A DNA stretch of 64,000 nt from CAVQWT01 sp963717705 (GTDB lineage: Bacteria > Pseudomonadota > Gammaproteobacteria > Burkholderiales > Casimicrobiaceae), in the NCBI GenBank assembly GCA_963717705.1, contig CAVQWT010000003.1, positions 186,001 to 250,000 of the forward strand. Direction: 5' to 3'. Of the stretch, positions 42,957 to 50,793 are shown one piece after another (within the stretch, counting starts at the first letter, position 1; each line of letters begins with the position of its first letter). The position numbers and the translations under genes are program-made. The notes under the pieces were generated by a model. It saw only the letters and a program-made list of their open reading frames with translations. It had not been told where the DNA came from and did no database searches.

Positions 42957-42981
42957 CGGGGCGCCCGGCCGCTGCACGCAC

Positions 42982-43599
42982 ATGCCTGTCCCGGAATCCG
43001 ACAAGACGGTCGTCGACGTCGCCTTCGACGTCGAGGGCATGAGCCTTCCCGCCGACCATGCCTGGCCGCTTCAACTCGCCATCGAGTCGCGGTTGCCGTG
43101 GCTGCCGGGCGAGGCGCTGGCCGGAATCCATCCGCTGCGCACCGCGGCGACGACGTACGGCGTGGTGCTGCTCGCGCAGCGCGCCAAGCTGGTGCTGCGC
43201 CTGCCGGCGGCGCGATTGCCCGACGCGCTGCTGCTGGAGGACGCGACACTCGAGGTCGCCGGAAGCCCGCTGCGGATCGGCGCGGCAATGGAGCGCAGCC
43301 TGCGCCCCAGCGCAACGCTGTCCGCGCAGCGCGTCGCCACCGACGCGGCCGACGCCGCTGCCTTCGAGGCCGACGTCGAGCGCACGCTGCAGAGGATGGG
43401 CGTGGCCTGCCGGTTCATCTCGGGACGCCACCGGCAGGGGCAGGCCGGCGACCGCACGGTCGCCGGATTCGCGCTGTCGCTGCACGGACTCGGCCCGGCC
43501 GACTCTCTGCTGATCCAGCGCGAGGGCTTGGGCGGCGACCGGCGTCTGGGCTGGGGACTCTTCGTCCCGGCCAAGACGATCGTCGCGGCCGACGAATGA
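42982..43599 (+). CDS. Cas6/Cmx6-like protein (CRISPR RNA endonuclease homologue) without CRISPR
   Basis: A 205-residue protein. It starts with a VDVAFDVEGMSLPADHAWPL strand-helix and GIHPLRTA. It ends with GDRTVAGFALSLHGL and the glycine-rich loop LGGDRRLGWGLFVPAKT. This order matches what I know of the Cas6/Cmx6 family (type I-MYXAN label), whose signature is a C-terminal GLGG-RR-G-G-FVP loop on a ferredoxin-like RNA-binding fold. No CRISPR array or other cas gene is visible in the window. It is embedded in the sqr operon between a small unknown and a DsrC paralogue. Function in sulfur metabolism is unknown; an RNA-processing or RNA-binding role is plausible. Confidence 0.6.
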   Translation: MPVPESDKTVVDVAFDVEGMSLPADHAWPLQLAIESRLPWLPGEALAGIHPLRTAATTYGVVLLAQRAKLVLRLPAARLPDALLLEDATLEVAGSPLRIGAAMERSLRPSATLSAQRVATDAADAAAFEADVERTLQRMGVACRFISGRHRQGQAGDRTVAGFALSLHGLGPADSLLIQREGLGGDRRLGWGLFVPAKTIVAADE

Positions 43600-43652
43600 C
43601 ACGCGGCCCCGGGACACCGCGGGCCGGAGATTGAACGATATGGAGGCAAGGC

Positions 43653-43982
43653 ATGGGATACCTGGTCGACGGAATCGAACTCGCGACGGACAACGATGGC
43701 TATCTGCTCGAACCCGATTACCGGGATGAGGTGGCGATCGCGATCGCCGCGGCGGAGGGCATCGCACTGACCGACGACCACTGGGAGGTCATCCGCTTCC
43801 TGCGCAACGAATACCAGGAGAACGGTCACTCGCCGAATTTCCGCAACCTGCTCAAGGGTTTCCAGGCGCTGCGGCCGGACGTCGACAGCAAGTTCCTGTA
43901 CGACCTGTTCCCCGTGGGCCCGGCCAAGCAGGGCGCCAAGGTCGCGGGCCTCCCGCAGCCGTACGGCAAGGGCGGATACTAG
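43653..43982 (+). CDS. Cysteine-less DsrC/TusE-family paralogue (second)
   Basis: A 109-residue DsrC fold: YLVDGIELATDNDGYLLEPDYRDE, then LTDDHWEVIRFLRNEYQENGHSPNFRNLLKGF. The C-terminal arm is FPVGPAKQGAKVAGLPQPYGKGGY, keeping the PAKQ-KVAGLP framework of true DsrC while both redox cysteines are replaced (by A and near-terminal G). A GGAGG site precedes the ATG. It sits between the Cas6-like gene and the tandem TusA. Likely a regulator or docking mimic rather than a sulfur carrier. Confidence 0.88.
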   Translation: MGYLVDGIELATDNDGYLLEPDYRDEVAIAIAAAEGIALTDDHWEVIRFLRNEYQENGHSPNFRNLLKGFQALRPDVDSKFLYDLFPVGPAKQGAKVAGLPQPYGKGGY

Positions 43983-44031
43983 GAGATCGCCGCCGCACGG
44001 CGATGCGTCCGGCGCCGGCGGAAGGAGAACG

Positions 44032-44523
44032 ATGATGAGCGACGACACGCTGCCCGTTCCGACGGTCACCCTCGACATGTGCGGCACCAGCTGCCCCGCG
44101 CCGCTGCTCGGCGCGAAGAAGATCGTCGACGACCTGCGGCCGGGGGAGGTGCTGCTGCTGCTCTCCGACTGCCCCGGCACGCAGGCCGACCTCTTCGCGT
44201 GGTCCAAGTACACCGACAACCGGATCGCCCGCACCGAGCGGCGGCCGGACGGCAGCCACGCGTACTACATCCAGCGCGGGCGCAGCCGGCACCTGACGCC
44301 GAACGCGGTCCTCGACCTGCGCGGCGTCGTCTGCCCGGGGCCGGTCGTCGAGGCGAAGAAGCTGCTGGGCAGCATGCGGTCCGGCGAGACGCTGAAGCTC
44401 GTCAGCAACTGCCCCGGCATCGCCGACGACCTCGCCGACTGGGTGAAGGCGACCGGGTACCGGCTGCTCGAGACGGACGAGATCGGCCCCGGCGAGTTCG
44501 AGTTCTACATCGGCAAGTCCTGA
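44032..44523 (+). CDS. Tandem TusA-like sulfur carrier
   Basis: A 163-residue protein with two TusA domains (about 10-85 and 88-163). Each has the CPxP sulfur-carrying motif, SCPAPLLGAKK in the first and VCPGPVVEAKK in the second, and further cysteines in LSDCPGT and VSNCPGI. TusA is normally a single ~75-residue domain. The duplication suggests intramolecular sulfur passing or two docking faces. An AAGGAGAAC ribosome-binding site precedes the ATG ATG pair; the next gene starts inside its stop (TGATG). Confidence 0.9.
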   Translation: MMSDDTLPVPTVTLDMCGTSCPAPLLGAKKIVDDLRPGEVLLLLSDCPGTQADLFAWSKYTDNRIARTERRPDGSHAYYIQRGRSRHLTPNAVLDLRGVVCPGPVVEAKKLLGSMRSGETLKLVSNCPGIADDLADWVKATGYRLLETDEIGPGEFEFYIGKS

Positions 44524-45122
44524 TGCGGATCAAGAGCCACTGGTTCCGTTCCGACCGGCCCAAGACGCCGGAGGAGATCGCCGGCGCGGCCGCTTTCATC
44601 ATCTCGCGCGTCGCCCAGAACTCGATGAAGACGATGCGCGCCGCGAAGTACGACCTGCCTCCCGGCCCGCAGTACTTCGCCTTCGTCACCGAATTCCTGG
44701 TGTTCCTGACCCTCGGCGCCGACCGCATCGCGCACCGGCGCGGCGACGAGGCGTGGCGCGTCGCGTTCACCACCGCGACGGCCAACCGCGTCGGGGAGAT
44801 CCTCGCCGAGAACGAGTCCGACCTCCTGGGCGCCGCGAGCGCGGCCGAGGTCAAGCGCCGGTTCGTCGCGCTGGTCAACCAGTGCGGGCAGGAGTGCGCC
44901 GGCTTCGACTGGAACGAGGACGGCCCCGACTACGCGTTCCTGCGCTGGCTGGGGCACCGCGTCGCCGACATCATGTCCGAGCACGACCGCACGTGGGCGA
45001 TCTCGCAGGTCATCGAAGTCGAGGCGCCGGACGCCGCCGCCCTGATGCAGCGGGGAATGGCCGGCCTGCTCGATCCGTCGCCGCGCCGGCGCGAGAGCCG
45101 CGCCCATGCCGCCGGTGAATGA
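44523..45122 (+). CDS. Unrecognised helical protein of the sqr operon
   Basis: A 199-residue soluble, mainly helical protein. Recognizable stretches are WFRSDRPKTPEEIAGAAAFIISRVAQNSMKTM, PQYFAFVTEFLVFLTLGADRI and FVALVNQCGQECAGFDW, with two cysteines (CGQEC). I do not recognise a family. Its start shares one base with the tusA stop and its end overlaps the dioxygenase start by 17 bases, so it is tightly coupled to both. Function unknown. Confidence 0.75.
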   Translation: MRIKSHWFRSDRPKTPEEIAGAAAFIISRVAQNSMKTMRAAKYDLPPGPQYFAFVTEFLVFLTLGADRIAHRRGDEAWRVAFTTATANRVGEILAENESDLLGAASAAEVKRRFVALVNQCGQECAGFDWNEDGPDYAFLRWLGHRVADIMSEHDRTWAISQVIEVEAPDAAALMQRGMAGLLDPSPRRRESRAHAAGE

Positions 45123-46041
45123 CGTCGCCGCCGCCACGCCGCGGGTCGCGCGCACGGGCGCACCGTCCGGCCCGTTCGATCCGAACGACGACCGCACCTA
45201 CCGGGCCTGGCGCGCGGCGAAGCTCGCCGCGTATCCGGCGGGGCTGTCCGAGCTGATCGTGCCGGTGCGCGACCCGCGGGCGCTGACCGGGGACGAGCAC
45301 CGGGCGCTCGCCGACGCGTGCGCGCGGGCGAACATGGTCATCTACGCGAGCCCGCACACCGCGCCCGACAAGGACCTGCCGCGGCTCCTGGCGCGCCAGT
45401 TCGGCCTCGTCCGCCTCGACCACAACTGGCTTGCCGACGACGACGGGATCAGCAGCGTCGCCGTCTCCGGCAGCGGGGCCCGCGGCGAGTTCATTCCGTA
45501 CACCGACCGGCCGATCCGCTGGCACACCGACGGCTACTACAACCCGCCGGACCGTCGCATCCGGGCCATGGTCCTGCACTGCGTCGCGAACGCCGCGACC
45601 GGCGGCGAGAACGCGCTGCTCGACCACGAGATCGCCTACCTGCTTCTGCGCGACACCGATCCCGCGCTCGTGGCGGCGCTGATGCGGCCCGACGCAATGA
45701 CGATTCCCGCGCGCACCGACGACGCCGGCGTCGTCCGGCCCGCGGAGACCGGCCCGGTGTTCTCCGTGGACCCGGACGACGGCGCGCTCCACCTGCGCTA
45801 CACCGCGCGCACGCGCAGCATCGAATGGAAGGACGACCCGGAGGTGCGCGCGGCCGCGGCGCGACTCGAGGTCCTGCTCGCCGGCCCGTCGCCGTACATC
45901 CACCGCGTGACGCTGCAGCCCGGGATGGGGCTGCTGTGCAACAACGTGCTGCACGACCGCACGGGCTTCACCGACGATCCCGCCCGGCCGCGCCTGATCT
46001 ACCGGGCGCGCTACCACGACCGCATACGGACCGACCCCTGA
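45106..46041 (+). CDS. TauD/TfdA-family Fe(II)/2-oxoglutarate dioxygenase
   Basis: A 311-residue protein with the double-stranded beta-helix pattern of TauD. The iron ligands appear as HTD in RWHTDGYYNPPDRR and the distal histidine in NNVLHDRTGF; a downstream arginine near RPRLIYRARYHDR should bind 2-oxoglutarate. TauD-type enzymes hydroxylate sulfonates such as taurine, releasing sulfite, so a role in organosulfur use or modification of a partner is possible. It overlaps the previous gene by 17 bases. Substrate unknown. Confidence 0.82.
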   Translation: MPPVNDVAAATPRVARTGAPSGPFDPNDDRTYRAWRAAKLAAYPAGLSELIVPVRDPRALTGDEHRALADACARANMVIYASPHTAPDKDLPRLLARQFGLVRLDHNWLADDDGISSVAVSGSGARGEFIPYTDRPIRWHTDGYYNPPDRRIRAMVLHCVANAATGGENALLDHEIAYLLLRDTDPALVAALMRPDAMTIPARTDDAGVVRPAETGPVFSVDPDDGALHLRYTARTRSIEWKDDPEVRAAAARLEVLLAGPSPYIHRVTLQPGMGLLCNNVLHDRTGFTDDPARPRLIYRARYHDRIRTDP

Positions 46042-46122
46042 CCGGCGCCGCCGCGCCCCAGCGGCGCCGCCTGCCGCGGGTCGCGCCGCCACCACCCCAT
46101 TTTGCGCCGGAGAGGACAGGCA

Positions 46123-46995
46123 ATGAGGCATCTTCTGGCAGTCGCGGCGTTTGCCGCGTGGTCGTGCGTCGCGCAGGCGATGAGTCCCTATGTCGAGGCG
46201 ACGAAGGTGCCGGCCACCGACGTGAAGTCGGCCATGGCCGAGGCGGAGAAGAAGCTGGCCGCCGCCGGCTTCGACGTCGTCGGCAGGTACCAGCCCAGGG
46301 GGCTGCCGCAGTACGGCGTGGTCGTCGCGACCGACTCGGCGCTGCTCGGCGCGGTGTCGGCGATCGGCGGCGCGGCCATCGCGGCGGCGCCGATCCGGGT
46401 GGGCGTCCGCGGCGACGGCACCGTCTTCTACCAGAACCTCGAGTACTGGGCGCGCGCGTATCTGCGCGGCAACTACGATCGCGCCGACGCGGCGGTGCAG
46501 AAGGCGGCGACGCGACTCGCCGGCGCGTTCGGGCCCGGCAAGCCCGCCGGCGGCGACGTCAAGACCGAGGACCTGGCCGGCTACCGCTACATGCTGGGGA
46601 TGGAGCGCTTCGGCGATCGCAGCGAGCTGAACGAGTTCGCGAGCTTCGACCAGGCGGTGCAGACCATCCGCGACAACCTGGCGAAGGGCGCGGGCGAGAC
46701 CGCGCAGGTCTACGCGATCGTGCTGCCCGAGAAGAAGATCGCCGTCTTCGGCGTCGCGCTGAACGGCGCGGAATTCGGCGAGGGCTGGTGGGTCAACAAG
46801 ATCGGCCCCGACAACATCGCCGCGCTGCCGTGGGAGATCTACGTCGTCGACAAGCACGCCCACGCGCTGTACGGACGCTACCGCACGGCGCTCGGCTGGC
46901 CGGACCTCGGCATGGGGCAGTTCATGACCATCGTCCGTCATCCCGACACCACGGCGCACGCGCTCGAGGCCGTCGCCGGAGCCAGGAAGCCCTGA
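46123..46995 (+). CDS. Exported protein, possibly DUF302-like
   Basis: A 290-residue secreted protein. The signal peptide (MRHLLAVAAFAAWSCVAQA) is followed by SPYVEATKVPATDVKSAMAEAEKKLAAAGFDVVGRYQP. The start resembles a DUF302-type alpha/beta domain (weak recognition). The C-terminal half contains YAIVLPEKKIAVFGVALNGAEFGEGWWVNKIG and a DLGMGQFMTIVRHPDT end. The ATG at 46123 follows a GAGAGGACAGG purine block. It lies 81 bases after the dioxygenase gene and is the only clearly exported member of the operon. Confidence 0.65.
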   Translation: MRHLLAVAAFAAWSCVAQAMSPYVEATKVPATDVKSAMAEAEKKLAAAGFDVVGRYQPRGLPQYGVVVATDSALLGAVSAIGGAAIAAAPIRVGVRGDGTVFYQNLEYWARAYLRGNYDRADAAVQKAATRLAGAFGPGKPAGGDVKTEDLAGYRYMLGMERFGDRSELNEFASFDQAVQTIRDNLAKGAGETAQVYAIVLPEKKIAVFGVALNGAEFGEGWWVNKIGPDNIAALPWEIYVVDKHAHALYGRYRTALGWPDLGMGQFMTIVRHPDTTAHALEAVAGARKP

Positions 46996-47117
46996 CGCCA
47001 TGACGCCGCACGCCGCGCGACGGACGCTGCAGCGGGCGGGGGCGCGCGGCGATTGCCCGCCTTCGCCGTCGCGCGCATGATCCGCAGCTGGGATGCCGAC
47101 GGGCGCGCGGGGAATGA

Positions 47118-48587
47118 ATGACGCAATGGCTGACGCTGTCGCGGGCGGCGCGCCTCATCGGCGTGGCGCGGGGCGAGCTGCAGCGCGAGATCCGCGAAGG
47201 CCGGCTGCCGGCGAACGACGGCATGGTGTCGACCGAGGGGCTGCTGGCGCTCTACCCTCGATTCAGGCTCGAGGACTCCGGTGCGTTCGAGCGCGTCGCG
47301 CGGGTGAAGGAGGAGGCGTTCGGTCGCCGGGTGCTGGAGCGCGCGCTGCCGGGCCGCGAGGTCCTGGCGCAACGCCTGTTCGAGCAGAGCCAGGAGCTCG
47401 CCGACACGCGGCGGCACCTGCAGCGCTATCACGCGCTGGTCGTCGCGCTGCAGCAGGAGCTCGATGCGGCGGCAGGTGCCGCGCCGGGCGGGGCGCTGCG
47501 CGAGCTGCAGTCCCTGCTCGAGCGCGGGCTCGCCGACGTGCTCGCCACCGACGCCGCGGACCCGATCGCCATCATGGATGACATGCTCAAGGTCGTTTCC
47601 GCCCACGTCGCCGTCAGGCCCAGCGGGCGGGAGTTCTTCGTCGAAGGGCGCGACACGCTGCTGCAGGCGGGGCTGAAGGCCGGGCTCAAGCTCAACTACG
47701 GCTGCGGCAACGGCACCTGCGGCCTGTGCAAGGCGCGCGTCGTCTCCGGCGAGGTGACGAAGCTCGCGCCGCACGACTACCCGCTGTCCGAGGCCGAGCG
47801 GCTGCAGGGGCACGTGCTGCTGTGCGTGCACTCGGCGGCGTCGAGGGAGATCGTGCTCGAGACGCTGGAGGCGCAGGGTCCGGGGGACATCCCCGAGCAG
47901 CAGATCGCCGTCCGCCTGCGCGGCGTGAAGCCGCTGGCGTCGGACACGCTGCAGCTGCATCTGCAGACGCCGCGGACGATGCGGCTGCGCTTCCTCGCCG
48001 GACAGAGCGTGACGCTGAGTGCGGCGGCGGCGGGCGTCGAGGCGCAGGCCACCTACGCGATCGCGAGCTGCCCCTGCGACGAGCGCAACCTGCACTTCCA
48101 CGTCCCGCGCGACCGCGGCGACGCGTTTGCCGGGCTGCTGTTCGACGGCGCGCTCGCCGCCGGCGCCACGGTGAGCCTCGCCGGGCCGGCCGGCGATTTC
48201 GTGTTCCGCGACGGCGACCGGCCGCTCGCATTCATCGCCTGCGACACCGGCTTCGCCCCGGTCAAGAGCCTGATCGAGCACGCGATGGCCGTCGACGCCG
48301 CCGAGTCGCTGGCGCTCGGCTGGCTCGCGACCCGCGCCGACGGCCACTACCTCGCGAACCAGTGCCGCGCCTGGGCCGAGGCGTTCGACCAGTTCCGCTA
48401 CGTCGCCCACACCGACGACGACCCGGCCATCGGTGCGGCGCGGCTGGTCGCCACGCTGGCCGCCGCACACCCGCTGGTCGACTCCGACGTCTACGTCGCG
48501 GGATCGGAGGCGTTCGTCACCGCTGCAGCAACGGCGCTGCAGGCCGCCGGCGTGCCGGCGGCGCAGATCCGCGCGGCGGTCGCATGA
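47118..48587 (+). CDS. HTH-ferredoxin-FAD/NAD reductase fusion protein
   Basis: A 489-residue protein. Residues 1-~55 (LTLSRAARLIGVARGELQREIREGRLP) look like a MerR-type winged helix and residues ~60-115 a coiled coil. Residues ~160-245 are a plant-type [2Fe-2S] ferredoxin with ligands C196, C201, C204 and C236. The rest is a ferredoxin-NADP+ reductase-like FAD/NAD module (ATYAIASCPCDERNLHFHVPR and FIACDTGFAPVKSLIEHA). It should move electrons between NAD(P)H and an acceptor. The DNA-binding-like front end is unusual. Located 122 bases after the exported protein. Confidence 0.82.
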   Translation: MTQWLTLSRAARLIGVARGELQREIREGRLPANDGMVSTEGLLALYPRFRLEDSGAFERVARVKEEAFGRRVLERALPGREVLAQRLFEQSQELADTRRHLQRYHALVVALQQELDAAAGAAPGGALRELQSLLERGLADVLATDAADPIAIMDDMLKVVSAHVAVRPSGREFFVEGRDTLLQAGLKAGLKLNYGCGNGTCGLCKARVVSGEVTKLAPHDYPLSEAERLQGHVLLCVHSAASREIVLETLEAQGPGDIPEQQIAVRLRGVKPLASDTLQLHLQTPRTMRLRFLAGQSVTLSAAAAGVEAQATYAIASCPCDERNLHFHVPRDRGDAFAGLLFDGALAAGATVSLAGPAGDFVFRDGDRPLAFIACDTGFAPVKSLIEHAMAVDAAESLALGWLATRADGHYLANQCRAWAEAFDQFRYVAHTDDDPAIGAARLVATLAAAHPLVDSDVYVAGSEAFVTAAATALQAAGVPAAQIRAAVA

Positions 48588-48651
48588 GGCCGGACCGCGC
48601 GCCCGCGCCGGGGTTGCATCGCCCGCTTCGCCGAACGGCAGCGGGGCGCCC

Positions 48652-49026
48652 GTGAGCGAGCGCCGGATCATTCCGCTGGTCGCCGACGCCGGCGACGACC
48701 CTCACGCCGACGCAGGCGGCTGCTCGGGCGCGGAGTCGTTCGCGCTGCTGGTGCTGGGCGACAGCATGGCGCCGGAGTTCGTCGAGGGCGAGGTGATCGT
48801 CGTCGAGCCCGACGGACTCGCCGTCGACGGCTCGTTCGTCGTCGCGCAGGTCGCCGGCGAGTGGACGTTCCGCCAGCTGGTCGCGACCGGCGGGGGCTGG
48901 GCGCTGCACGCGCTCAACCCCGCCTACCCGGAGACCCCGCTCGCCGACCTCGCGCCGGTGCGCGGCGTCGTCATCCAGAAGAGCCGCCCCGGCCGGCGCC
49001 GGGCGCAGAAGCGCTACGTCGACTGA
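48652..49026 (+). CDS. S24/LexA-like peptidase-fold protein with altered catalytic lysine
   Basis: A 124-residue protein starting at GTG. It has the S24 serine motif VLGDSMAPEFVEGEVIVVEP and downstream beta strands GSFVVAQVAGEWTFRQLVATGGGW and ALNPAYPETPLADL, as in LexA/UmuD or phage-repressor C-terminal domains. In LexA the catalytic Lys lies in V-K-R-L; here that segment reads F-R-Q-L, so the Ser/Lys dyad appears broken. There is no DNA-binding domain. A regulatory or binding role is more likely than self-cleavage. Confidence 0.72.
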   Translation: MSERRIIPLVADAGDDPHADAGGCSGAESFALLVLGDSMAPEFVEGEVIVVEPDGLAVDGSFVVAQVAGEWTFRQLVATGGGWALHALNPAYPETPLADLAPVRGVVIQKSRPGRRRAQKRYVD

Positions 49027-49052
49027 ACCGCCGATTCCGCAGGGACCACGAC

Positions 49053-49283
49053 ATGCCCTACTTCATCTACCGGACCTTCGCCTTTCCGCTGCGCCGTCTC
49101 GAGCCGGCCGGACGCGAGGACTCGTTCAAGGCGGCGTCGGCACGCACCAAGGAGCTTCGCGCGAGTCCGGACCTGCCGGAGGGATGCGCCGTCAGGATGG
49201 TGTTCGCGCAGAACGAGCTCGAGGCCGAGGACCTGCTGAACCAGGTCCGCGCGGCAGCGCCCGGCGTCGTCGGCGACGAGTAG
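49053..49283 (+). CDS. Small unrecognised protein
   Basis: A 76-residue soluble protein: MPYFIYRTFAFPLRRLEPAGREDSFKAASARTKELR, then a second half CAVRMVFAQNELEAEDLLNQVRAAAPG. One cysteine. The pattern beta-strand, charged loop, helix is plausible for a small partner protein. It lies 26 bases after the S24-like gene and 14 bases before the next one, in the same operon. No family recognised. Confidence 0.65.
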   Translation: MPYFIYRTFAFPLRRLEPAGREDSFKAASARTKELRASPDLPEGCAVRMVFAQNELEAEDLLNQVRAAAPGVVGDE

Positions 49284-49297
49284 CGGCGGGCGCGGCG

Positions 49298-49747
49298 ATG
49301 GACGAGGCCGCATTCCGGGCCGTGCGCGGCGCCGCGGGCGCCCGCGCCTGCGTGTTCGAGAAGGCACTGCTGGCGCAATGCGCAGGCTGCGCCCACGCGG
49401 CCCGGCACGCGCTGGCGGAGCGCGAGGCGATCGGCTGCCGGACCGCGGTCGCGCACGCCAACTGCGCGACGCTGCTCGGCATGCTGCGCGAGCGGTCGGC
49501 GTTTGCGCTCCGGCTCGGCCCGGCCGGCGGGCCGCTGCCGCATGCCGCGGCGATGCGGCTGCAGTGCGGCGGCCTGTCCGGACTGGCGCAGGCGCTCGAC
49601 GCCGACGCCGGCGTCCCCGCCGACGTCCACGGACTCGTCGTCGCCGCGCAGGCGAGATACGGGAGCCTGTCGGACCTGCCGTGGCCGGGCCTGGTCGCCG
49701 CGGTCACCGGCTGGCACGGCCGCCGCCGCCGCGGGGATTCCCGATGA
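49298..49747 (+). CDS. Cysteine-rich unrecognised protein
   Basis: A 149-residue protein with six cysteines in its first 90 residues (C18, C28, C31, C47, C56, C90), including CAGC and CRTA...NCAT segments. The spacing suggests a metal or iron-sulfur cluster or a structural disulfide set, but no named motif is met. The C-terminal half is Ala/Gly-rich and helical. Its stop overlaps the next start (ATGA), implying coupled expression with the following protein. Confidence 0.7.
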   Translation: MDEAAFRAVRGAAGARACVFEKALLAQCAGCAHAARHALAEREAIGCRTAVAHANCATLLGMLRERSAFALRLGPAGGPLPHAAAMRLQCGGLSGLAQALDADAGVPADVHGLVVAAQARYGSLSDLPWPGLVAAVTGWHGRRRRGDSR

Positions 49748-50793
49748 CGCGCGACCTCGACGCGTTGTTCGCCGCGGTCCGCACCAACTGCCACATCTCG
49801 GACGCGCGCCACGCGGGCGAGCTGACGCTGTGCACGTACCTCCTCGAGATGCGCGAGCTCTACCGGTGGGAGCGCGGCCTGCCGCTCGGCGCGCCGGTGC
49901 CGCAGGCGGAGGTCGGCCCCTGGATCGCGCGGCGCGAGGCGCTGTGGTCGTCGCTGGAGGACGCACCGCACGTCCCGCTGCCGCTGGACGCCCGCGCGAT
50001 CGATCCGTTCGCCGTCGACGACGTCAATCGCGGCCTGGCCGGAAACGCCCTCGTCTACGGCGCCGGCATCGGACGCTTCGGCAAGCCGCAGTTCTTCATC
50101 GCCGAGCTCGAGCGCGAGGAGTGGCGCGACGGCGTGCGTGTGCTCGTCGCCGGCCGCGAGTACGCACGCGACCTGTCGGCGGCCCCCGCCGCTTCGCGCG
50201 ACGGCACCGTCTACGTGCGGCTGGAATCGCTGCGGCGCTGGCTGTGGGAGCGCGCCGAAGCGTGGCAGGGCAAGCGCAGCGAGGGGGCGCTCAAGGCGGC
50301 GCTCGACGGCCATGGCTTCGCCGACGACCCGCGCGGCGCCGTCGACCGGATGGCGCGCGCCGAGGCCGAGACGCTGATCCTGCACGAGCTCGGCGAGTGC
50401 GCCGCCGGCCGCGAGCTCGGCCCGCAGTGGGAGCGACTGCTCGGCGGCCTCGCGCACCGGCGCACCGAGATCTTCGTGCGCGCGGTCCGCGACCACCTGG
50501 CCGACTGCCTGGTCACGCTGCCGACGCTGCTCGAGCGCAACGCCGACGCCTCGCTGCACTTCTGGCATGCGAACCTGCACGGCATGCGGCAGGCGCTGTT
50601 CCCCAGCATCGCCGTCGCCTGCGCGCGGTGGCGGGACGGCGACGGCGGCGACGCGCTGCGCGCCGCGATCGGCGAAGGTGCCGCGCACTGGCGACGCATC
50701 GCAACGGACATCCTCGCGCTGCACGCGGCCGGCGCAAGCGACGCCGAGGACGCGATCGGGGCGCTCGCGTCGGCCCCCGGCACGGCCCTCTAG
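49744..50793 (+). CDS. Sfum_1244-like protein of sulfur-metabolizing bacteria
   Basis: A 349-residue protein that I tentatively recall as the Sfum_1244 family, whose function is unknown. Distinctive segments: RTNCHISDARHAGELTLCTYLLEMRELYRWERG, IDPFAVDDVNRGL, AETLILHELGECAAG and FWHANLHGMRQALFPS. Several conserved-looking His, Cys and Glu residues (HELGE) hint at metal binding. It is the last gene of the plus-strand operon, overlapping the cysteine-rich gene by 4 bases. The family name is from memory and should be treated as provisional. Confidence 0.65.
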   Translation: MTRDLDALFAAVRTNCHISDARHAGELTLCTYLLEMRELYRWERGLPLGAPVPQAEVGPWIARREALWSSLEDAPHVPLPLDARAIDPFAVDDVNRGLAGNALVYGAGIGRFGKPQFFIAELEREEWRDGVRVLVAGREYARDLSAAPAASRDGTVYVRLESLRRWLWERAEAWQGKRSEGALKAALDGHGFADDPRGAVDRMARAEAETLILHELGECAAGRELGPQWERLLGGLAHRRTEIFVRAVRDHLADCLVTLPTLLERNADASLHFWHANLHGMRQALFPSIAVACARWRDGDGGDALRAAIGEGAAHWRRIATDILALHAAGASDAEDAIGALASAPGTAL

